Positions 57,858 through 64,000 of a stretch of DNA of 64,000 bases are shown piece by piece. The stretch covers positions 1 through 64,000 of the forward strand of contig NZ_ASZC01000004.1 of assembly GCF_000468095.1 (NCBI RefSeq). The letters are read 5' to 3'. Every line of letters begins with the position of its first letter. Position 1 is the stretch's first letter. The position numbers and the translations under genes are program-made. This DNA comes from Pantoea sp. AS-PWVM4 (GTDB lineage: Bacteria; Pseudomonadota; Gammaproteobacteria; Enterobacterales; Enterobacteriaceae). The notes below the pieces were generated by a model. It was not told the origin of the DNA, did not search any database, and was given only the letters and a program-made list of their open reading frames with translations.

Positions 57858-59084
57858 TTATTTAGCCGCTAAATAACACAACGCCTCCGCCACCTGATAT
57901 GACTTCACAAACGACGGCACCGGCAAAAACTCAAAGCGAGAATGGAAGTTGTGCGCGCCGGTAAAGAAATTCGGCGTCAGCAATCCACGGGCTGACAATG
58001 CGGCACCATCCGTACCCCCACGCATCGGGATCACCTTCGGTTCAATGCCCAATTGCGCCAGCGCGCTAAAAATCAAATCAATCGCGCGGCGGTCTTCACC
58101 AATCGCATTGCTGATATTGCTGTAGGTATCATTGATACTCAGGGATACCGTACCGGTGGGATAGCGGGCGGCAATCTCATCTGTTACCTCCACCAACTGC
58201 TGTTTCTTCGCATCAAAACCCTTAAGGTCGAAATCGCGGATGGAGGCTTTCAGCACCGCGCGGCTGGCGTTGGCCTGCATATCGTTAAACCAGATATATC
58301 CCTCGCGGCCTTCGGTATGCTCCGGTGTCGCCAGACGATCAAAATGGTCAATAAAGTCATGCGCCATCAGCAGCGGATTGACCAGTACGCCTTTGCCAGA
58401 CATCGGATGTGCCGCCACGCCGGTAAATACAATCTCGGCAGCGGCAGCGTTAAAGTTTTCGAAAACCACCTCACCCAATTCGCAGCAATCGATAGTCCAG
58501 GCGAAATCGACGTTAAAACGTTGCTCCAGATCGAGCGCTTTGGCTCCCCGCAAGCCAATCTCCTCATCCGGCACAAACGCGACCCGGATATCACCGTGGT
58601 CGCCGTGCAGGTTCTCAAGCAACGTCATCACCACCGTGACCGCCGCTTTGTTATCGGCGCCGAGTACGCTGGTGCCGTCGCTAAAGATAATCTCCTGACC
58701 GAGGTAAGGGGCAATCTCAGGATGTTCCGCCACGCGCAGCCAGATATCCTGCTGAAAGTTCAGACACAGATCTTCCCCCTGAAAAGTTAAGGTTTGTGGA
58801 TGGATGTCTGGTGATAACCCAACATCGACGGTATCGATATGGGTAATAAAACCGATACGCGGTGCATCGGGACGATTGCCGCGCTTCAGCGCTGTCACCG
58901 TGGCATGCTCATCTATGATGATGTCTTCCAGCCCCAACTCGCGCAGTTCTGCGGCCAACAGCTCGGCCATGGCGTGTTGTGATGCGGTGCTCGGCAATGT
59001 GGTGGATTTGGCATCGCTCTGGCTGGAGACCGCCAGGTAACGATAGAAGCGCTGAGTCAATTGGCGGGCGAGTTGGTCTGTCAT
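57858..59084 (-). CDS. pepT: Peptidase T-like tripeptidase (M20B)
   Basis: M20 zinc aminotripeptidase of 408 residues. The zinc-site motifs HIDTVD, GADNKAAV, PDEEIG and GAHNFHSRFE are all present. The family stretch that reads VDGG in E. coli PepT is IDCC here, so two cysteines follow the ligand Asp. It may therefore be a paralogue rather than the ordinary pepT. The ATG at 59084 has AAGGA 6 nt upstream. No signal peptide, so cytoplasmic. Confidence 0.87.
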   Translation of the reverse strand: MTDQLARQLTQRFYRYLAVSSQSDAKSTTLPSTASQHAMAELLAAELRELGLEDIIIDEHATVTALKRGNRPDAPRIGFITHIDTVDVGLSPDIHPQTLTFQGEDLCLNFQQDIWLRVAEHPEIAPYLGQEIIFSDGTSVLGADNKAAVTVVMTLLENLHGDHGDIRVAFVPDEEIGLRGAKALDLEQRFNVDFAWTIDCCELGEVVFENFNAAAAEIVFTGVAAHPMSGKGVLVNPLLMAHDFIDHFDRLATPEHTEGREGYIWFNDMQANASRAVLKASIRDFDLKGFDAKKQQLVEVTDEIAARYPTGTVSLSINDTYSNISNAIGEDRRAIDLIFSALAQLGIEPKVIPMRGGTDGAALSARGLLTPNFFTGAHNFHSRFEFLPVPSFVKSYQVAEALCYLAAK

Positions 59085-59215
59085 CACAATTCCTTATCAG
59101 TCTCATTGCGTGGTTGAGGGTTCGCAGCGCGACTAAATCATGTTAATTATTAATCAGATGAACGACTGATATACCGATGCTGGCTCATGGAAGTCAATAA
59201 AAAGCGAGAAACAAG

Positions 59216-60811
59216 ATGAAAAATGTGATGGCAAAATTGGCGCTCACCGCGCTGGGTCTGGCGATCGCCAGCAGCGTTTCAGCCAAAACCCTGGTGTACT
59301 GTTCCGAAGGCTCACCAGAAAACTTCAACCCACAGCTTTACACGGCAGGTACCAGCGTCGATGCCAGTGCGGTGCCGGTGTTTAACCGGTTAGTCGATTT
59401 CACGCCAGGCACCACCGAGTTGGTGCCGAGCCTGGCGCAAAGCTGGGATATCAGCCCGGACGGCACGGTCTATACCTTCCACCTGCGCCAGGGCGTGAAG
59501 TTCCACAGCAACAAATTCTTCAAGCCAACGCGAGATTTTAACGCTGATGACGTCATCTTCTCGTTTATGCGGCAGATGGACCCGAACAATCCGTACCATA
59601 ACGTTTCCGGCGGGGTATATTCCAACTTCAACAGCCTGGAGTTCGCCACGCTGATTAAGAAAATCGATCGGGTTGATGACCACACGGTCCGTTTCACGCT
59701 GGCGCATGCTGAAGCGCCTTTCCTCGCCGATCTGGCGTGGTATTTTGCCTCCATCCATTCGGCGGAATATGCCGACCAGATGCTGAAAGCCGGGACACCG
59801 GAAAAGGTGGATATGGAACCGATTGGCACTGGCCCGTTTGAGCTGGTGCAGTATCAGAAAGACTCCCGCATTCTCTACAAAGCCTTCCCGGAATATTGGC
59901 AGGGCAAGGCGAAGCTGGATCGCATCGTATTCTCGATCACGCCGGATGCGTCAGTGCGTTACGCCAAACTGGAGAAAAACGAGTGTCAGATCATGCCATT
60001 CCCCAATCCGGCTGATCTCGACAAAATGCGCAAAAATCCTGACCTGACCCTGATGCAAAAGTCCGGTCTAAATACCGGCTTCCTCTCCTTCAACACCACC
60101 AAAGCACCGCTGGATAACGTGAAAGTGCGCCAGGCGCTGGCGATGGCGATCAACAAACAGGCGATTATCGATGCGGTGTTCCAGGGCACCGGTACGGTGG
60201 CAAAAAACATTCTGCCGCCCGGCGTCTGGAGTGCGGATAACAATCTGAAAGATTACGACTACGATCCTGAGAAGGCGAAAGCCTTACTACAGGAAGCGGG
60301 CATCAAACCGGGCACCGAGATCTCGCTGTGGGCGATGCCGGTCCAGCGACCTTACAACCCCAATGCGCGACGAATGGCTGAGATGATTCAGGCTGATTGG
60401 GCGAAAGTGGGTATCAAAGCCAATATCGTCAGCTATGAGTGGGGCGAATATCTCAAACGTATCCGCAATGGCGAGCACCAGGCGGCGCTGATGGGCTGGA
60501 CCACCGCTACCGGCGATCCGGATAACTTCTTCGGCCCGCTATATAGCTGCACCTCGGCGAAGGACGGTTCGAATTCGGCGAAGTGGTGCTATGCACCGTT
60601 TGATAAAATCATCACTGAGGCGCGTGCCGAACAGGATCACAACAAACGCATTGCGCTGTACCTGGAGGCACAGCAAATCATGCATGACCAGATGCCTGCG
60701 GTGATGATTGCCCACTCGACCATCTTCGAACCGGTACGCAAATCGGTTACCGGTTATCAGGTGGACCCGTTTGGCAAACACATCCTCTATCCGGTGGATA
60801 TCCAGCAGTAA
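59216..60811 (+). CDS. Dipeptide-binding periplasmic protein, DppA-like
   Basis: SBP_bac_5 binding protein of 531 residues. A signal peptide (about 1-23) precedes KTLVYCSEGSPENFNPQLYT. Segments such as FSITPDASVRYAKLEKNECQ and MPVQRPYNPNARRMAEMIQA are nearly identical to E. coli DppA. As no dpp permease genes follow, this is an extra binding protein feeding a Dpp transporter encoded elsewhere, or serving heme/peptide sensing. It lies between the peptidase T-like gene and the LysR-M20 pair. Confidence 0.92.
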   Translation: MKNVMAKLALTALGLAIASSVSAKTLVYCSEGSPENFNPQLYTAGTSVDASAVPVFNRLVDFTPGTTELVPSLAQSWDISPDGTVYTFHLRQGVKFHSNKFFKPTRDFNADDVIFSFMRQMDPNNPYHNVSGGVYSNFNSLEFATLIKKIDRVDDHTVRFTLAHAEAPFLADLAWYFASIHSAEYADQMLKAGTPEKVDMEPIGTGPFELVQYQKDSRILYKAFPEYWQGKAKLDRIVFSITPDASVRYAKLEKNECQIMPFPNPADLDKMRKNPDLTLMQKSGLNTGFLSFNTTKAPLDNVKVRQALAMAINKQAIIDAVFQGTGTVAKNILPPGVWSADNNLKDYDYDPEKAKALLQEAGIKPGTEISLWAMPVQRPYNPNARRMAEMIQADWAKVGIKANIVSYEWGEYLKRIRNGEHQAALMGWTTATGDPDNFFGPLYSCTSAKDGSNSAKWCYAPFDKIITEARAEQDHNKRIALYLEAQQIMHDQMPAVMIAHSTIFEPVRKSVTGYQVDPFGKHILYPVDIQQ

Positions 60812-60814
60812 ATC

Positions 60815-61741
60815 TCAGGGCTTCCAGCGCTGGCGCAGGGGTTCCTCCAGCGCGTTGAGCTGCTGATGGAGAAAGTCCAGCAACAGATTCAGGGCGGCAC
60901 TACGGGGCCGCCCTGATTGCGTCTGGAGTTGCAGGGTGCGTTGATTTAACTGGTCGATCCCGACCGAACGCAGGATCAACCCGTGCGTTTCCGCTTCATA
61001 TAACACGGTAAACGGGCTGCTGATGGTCACGGCCAGCGGGGTGCGCAGCAGGAAGTGATAGAGGGTGGAGAAGTTATCGCAGGTCAGCACCGGTTCTACC
61101 ACGTTCCCGCTCATATGGCAGGAGAGGTCGAACAGTTGGCGCACCGTGGTGTTTTGCTCTGGCAGTGCCAGCGGGTACTGGCTGAGATCCGCCAGCGAGA
61201 CCTGATTGGCGTGGGCCAGTGGATGACTGTGATGCATGACCAGCAATACCGGCGCGGGCCAGGAACCAATCACCTCGACACCGCGTTCGGCGTGCAGGCT
61301 GAACTGTAACGCCAGATCACATTCGCCGTTGCGCACCCACTCGGCCACTCCCTGAGTGCTGCCAACTTTCAGGCTGAACAGCACACCGGGATTGCTGAGG
61401 CGAAAATCGGCAAACAGGCGTGGCAGCAAGGTGAAGGCCATGCCATCGGTACAGGCAACGCGGATCTGTGTGCGGCGTACCGCCGTTAAGCCCTTAATCT
61501 CCGCCAGCGCATACTCCATCTCCAGCATATTTTTACGTACCTGATGCGCAAAAATTTCCCCCGCTTCGGTCAATACCATGCCGCGGGCATGACGCTCAAA
61601 CAACGGCACGCCAACCTGTGCCTCAAGGCGTTGAATCTGACGGCTGATGGCGGATACCGCCACAAACAGTTGTTCACTGGCGGCACTTAGCGATCCGGCA
61701 TTCACGACGGCGAGAAAATATCGAATTTCACTGCTTTGCAT
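60815..61741 (-). CDS. LysR-type regulator
   Basis: LysR regulator of 308 residues from the ATG at 61741 (CAGGAAG upstream); the frame continues 159 bases further, but that part would run through the operator region. Helix-turn-helix SEIRYFLAVVNAGSLSAASE and VAVSAISRQIQRLEAQVG. It is divergent from the M20 peptidase gene and ends four bases after the DppA-like gene, on the opposite strand. It probably controls the peptide-use genes around it. Confidence 0.92.
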   Translation of the reverse strand: MQSSEIRYFLAVVNAGSLSAASEQLFVAVSAISRQIQRLEAQVGVPLFERHARGMVLTEAGEIFAHQVRKNMLEMEYALAEIKGLTAVRRTQIRVACTDGMAFTLLPRLFADFRLSNPGVLFSLKVGSTQGVAEWVRNGECDLALQFSLHAERGVEVIGSWPAPVLLVMHHSHPLAHANQVSLADLSQYPLALPEQNTTVRQLFDLSCHMSGNVVEPVLTCDNFSTLYHFLLRTPLAVTISSPFTVLYEAETHGLILRSVGIDQLNQRTLQLQTQSGRPRSAALNLLLDFLHQQLNALEEPLRQRWKP

Positions 61742-61787
61742 ATTTCTGCTTCCTGGTGGTGCATGCCTCAAAATCGGGCAGCCAAGC

Positions 61788-61804
61788 TTTGCTTTCAAAG
61801 CAAA
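61788..61804. promoter_or_regulatory. Candidate operator, 17-bp perfect palindrome
   Basis: TTTGCTTTCAAAGCAAA is a perfect palindrome (8-1-8) with the LysR T-N11-A layout. It lies 46 bp from the LysR start and 86 bp before the M20 peptidase start. Confidence 0.65.
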
Positions 61805-61890
61805 TCTTACTCGATAAATTGATAATTGTGGCAAATCAGCCTTTCCGCAAAGATAAGGATGATGATAAAACCAACAACAGACAGGCAAAC

Positions 61891-63312
61891 ATGACAGCAC
61901 AACAGGCCGTACAACAGGCCAGCGACTATTTTGACAGCGGGGAATTCCAGCAACTGCTCACGCGCCGGGTGGCGCAGGTCACCGAAAGCCAGCGTGCGGA
62001 TCGTGACCAGCAGCTGCATGATTATTTGCACAAGGAGATTGGCCCACAACTGGTGGCGCTCGGTTTCACGCTGCACTTTATCGACAATCCCGTCACCACA
62101 AATCGCCCGTTCCTGGTGGCGGTGCGCATCGAAGATCCGGCGCTGCCAACGCTGTTGAGCTACGGTCACGGCGATGTGGTGTTTGGCGATGATGAAAACT
62201 GGCGTGACGGGTTATCGCCGTGGCAACTGAAAGAAGAGGGCGATCGCTGGTATGGTCGCGGTAGCGCAGATAATAAAGGCCAGCACTGCGTCAATCTGGC
62301 CGCGCTGGAGCAGGTGTTTCAGGCGCGCGGTGGACGCCTCGGTTTTAACTGCAAAATGCTGTTTGAAATGGGGGAAGAGATTAGCTCACCGGGTCTGGCG
62401 GAGCTGTGCGAGCAATACGGCGATCTGCTGAAGGCCGATTTGTTTATCGCCTCCGATGGCCCGCGCCTGAATGCGGTGCGTCCGACGTTGTTCCTCGGAT
62501 CGCGCGGCTGCGTCAATTTCCGCCTGACCATCAACGCACGCGACAATGCGTACCACTCCGGTAACTGGGGTGGCTTGCTGACCAATCCGGGAACACAACT
62601 GGCAAATGCCATCGCCACGCTGGTCAATGGCCAGGGCGTGTTGCAGGTTGAAGCACTGAAACCGACCTCTCTGACCGACGACGTGCGCGCCATCCTCAGC
62701 GATATCGAGGTGGGTGGCATGCCCGGCGATCCGGCGATCGAGGTGAACTGGGGTGAACCGGGCCTGACACCGACCGAACGCCTTTATGGCTGGAACACGC
62801 TGGAGGTGCTGGCGTTTCTCACCGGCAACCCGGCACGTCCTATGAACGCCATTCCCGGCAGCGCGACCGCCGTGTGTCAGTTACGTTTTGTGGTGGGAAC
62901 AGATTGGGAAAATTTGGCACAGCACATTGAAGCGCATCTGCAAAACCACGGCTTTGACCAGGTGAAGGTCGAGTTTATGCGCGGATCGCCAGCTACCCGT
63001 CTCGACCCCACCGATCCGTTGGTGAGCTGGGTGCTGGAGAGCATGGCGCAAACCAGCGGAAAAAAACCGGCGTTGTTACCGAATCTCGGCGGTTCGCTAC
63101 CCAATGAAGTGTTCTCCGACATCCTCGGCTTGCCGACGCTGTGGGTGCCGCACTCCTATCCGGCCTGCGGTCAGCACGGCGTTAACGAACATATGTTGAA
63201 ATCCATCGCCCGTGAGGGGCTGCAAATCATGACGCGTCTGTTGTGGGATCTGGGTGAGCAAGGCGCAGAACTGATTGCCCGTCACCAGGCGCATGCCGGA
63301 GGTGCCAAATGA
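61891..63312 (+). CDS. M20 family metallopeptidase
   Basis: Zinc amidohydrolase/peptidase of 473 residues (ArgE/DapE/ACY1 branch). The zinc motifs SYGHGDVV (His and Asp), GRGSADNKGQ, EMGEEISSPG and SDGPR are present. A late His is in CGQHGVNEHM. The ATG at 61891 (MTAQQAVQQASDYF) gives a typical start, although the frame is open for 135 bases more. Its stop overlaps the next gene by ATGA (63309-63312), so it is coupled to the MFS carrier. Confidence 0.9.
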   Translation: MTAQQAVQQASDYFDSGEFQQLLTRRVAQVTESQRADRDQQLHDYLHKEIGPQLVALGFTLHFIDNPVTTNRPFLVAVRIEDPALPTLLSYGHGDVVFGDDENWRDGLSPWQLKEEGDRWYGRGSADNKGQHCVNLAALEQVFQARGGRLGFNCKMLFEMGEEISSPGLAELCEQYGDLLKADLFIASDGPRLNAVRPTLFLGSRGCVNFRLTINARDNAYHSGNWGGLLTNPGTQLANAIATLVNGQGVLQVEALKPTSLTDDVRAILSDIEVGGMPGDPAIEVNWGEPGLTPTERLYGWNTLEVLAFLTGNPARPMNAIPGSATAVCQLRFVVGTDWENLAQHIEAHLQNHGFDQVKVEFMRGSPATRLDPTDPLVSWVLESMAQTSGKKPALLPNLGGSLPNEVFSDILGLPTLWVPHSYPACGQHGVNEHMLKSIAREGLQIMTRLLWDLGEQGAELIARHQAHAGGAK

Positions 63313-64000
63313 GTAGCATCAGTCACAGCGCACCAACCAGCGCGGTTAAACCCAATCTGCATAAAACCCTGTTCGCCACCTGCATCGGCAATGCGCTGGA
63401 GTGGTTCGACATTGCGGTGTATGGCTTCTTCGCCAGCTATATCGCCCATGCCTTTTTCCCGACCAGCGATCCCTCGGTATCGCTGCTGCTGACCTTTGGC
63501 AGCTTTGGCGTCTCATTCCTGATCCGCCCGCTGGGGGCGATTGTGCTCGGTAACTACGCCGATCGTCATGGCCGTAAAAAGGCGCTGCTGCTGTCGATCA
63601 ACCTGATGATGCTCGGCGGGGCGATTATCACCTTTATGCCGGGTTATGCCTCAATTGGCCTGGCTGCTCCGGTGTTGATTCTGTTGGCGCGCCTGATCCA
63701 GGGCTTCTCCGCCGGTGGTGAATTCGGCAGTTCCACCGCGTTCCTGGTGGAACACTTCCCGGAGCGTAAAGCCTTTATCGCCAGCTGGCAGTTTGCTACG
63801 CAAGGGGCCAGTACCCTGATGGCATCGGCGTTTGGCCTGGGTCTGACGCAGATTCTGAGCGAAAGCCAGATTCAGGACTGGGGCTGGCGTATTCCGTTTG
63901 CCTTTGGCCTGCTGATTGGCCCGCTGGGTATTTACATCCGTCGTCATGTACATGAACCGGCCAGCTTTGCACAGCAGCAGCCGGAAGCGGCACCGCTGAA
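63309..64000 (+). CDS. MFS transporter, metabolite:H+ symporter (MHS) type, cut by the window end
   Basis: The first 230 codons of an MFS carrier with no stop before the window ends. GNALEWFDIAVYGFFASYIA in helix 1 and NYADRHGRKKAL in loop 2-3 are typical of the MHS group (ProP, citrate and shikimate carriers). FSAGGEFGSSTAFLVEHFPE in helix 4 also fits. It overlaps the M20 peptidase gene by ATGA and so belongs to the same transcript, suggesting it imports the substrate of that enzyme. The substrate is unknown. Confidence 0.88.
   Translation, partial: MSSISHSAPTSAVKPNLHKTLFATCIGNALEWFDIAVYGFFASYIAHAFFPTSDPSVSLLLTFGSFGVSFLIRPLGAIVLGNYADRHGRKKALLLSINLMMLGGAIITFMPGYASIGLAAPVLILLARLIQGFSAGGEFGSSTAFLVEHFPERKAFIASWQFATQGASTLMASAFGLGLTQILSESQIQDWGWRIPFAFGLLIGPLGIYIRRHVHEPASFAQQQPEAAPL

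Overview
The window is an enterobacterial chromosome segment, most likely from Pantoea or another Erwiniaceae member. Most genes are close matches to Escherichia coli proteins and keep E. coli-like local order, but blocks that are separate in E. coli are fused here. Several usual neighbours are missing: pspE, ycjY/pgrR, dbpA and hslJ. Environmental-lifestyle genes fill the junctions: a TonB siderophore receptor, a pca-type transporter and regulator, and peptide uptake genes. I see no rRNA, tRNA, insertion sequence, prophage or CRISPR array.

Layout. 1-291: a terminator from a gene to the left, two copies of a hairpin repeat 120 bp apart, and a REP pair. 292-5441: the phage-shock unit, pspF divergent from pspABCD-ycjX-ycjF, with a sigma-54 promoter. 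5654-11478: tyrR, tpx and a muropeptide-recycling group (ycjG, mpaA, mppA). 11596-14030: zntB, the FNR-activated small RNA FnrS, a proline-rich microprotein gene and ttcA. 14031-18665: a probable iron-uptake insertion with Fur boxes, a TonB-dependent receptor and a Fur-box-preceded FAD monooxygenase, then an unknown small gene. 18705-31962: nifJ, ydbJ, ldhA, ydbH-ynbE-ydbL, azoR, hrpA. 32013-43893: ydgD, the 26-residue ydgU, asr, an M32 carboxypeptidase, rstBA, an unknown gene, ydgI, ydgH, pntAB. 44013-46707: uspE, fnr, smrA. 46704-57705: pcaQ and an aromatic-acid transporter, the ydcJ/hglS dioxygenase, DoxX, a carboxylesterase, a chemoreceptor with a sigma-28 promoter, a LysR regulator divergent from an aminotransferase and a binding protein. 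57858-64000: a peptide-use group (PepT-like peptidase, DppA-like binding protein, LysR regulator, M20 peptidase, and an MFS transporter cut by the window end).

Several regulatory circuits have both ends inside the window. fnr has an FNR-like site in its own leader, and FnrS has one at the class II position. The rstBA genes sit near asr, whose upstream region carries a one-mismatch RstA box. Two of the three divergent LysR pairs have a 15-17 bp palindrome between the genes, and the pcaQ pair has a wider inverted repeat.

A family of palindromic REP-like elements (GTAGCGG followed by a GCGCG-ATTTAT-CGCGC core) occurs at seven intergenic places, usually as inverted pairs and once as a 35-bp tandem array. 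I did not find an obviously new multi-gene defence or biosynthetic system. The best candidates for something undescribed are the 48-residue proline-rich protein behind FnrS, the Fur-controlled monooxygenase/receptor pair, and the REP family.
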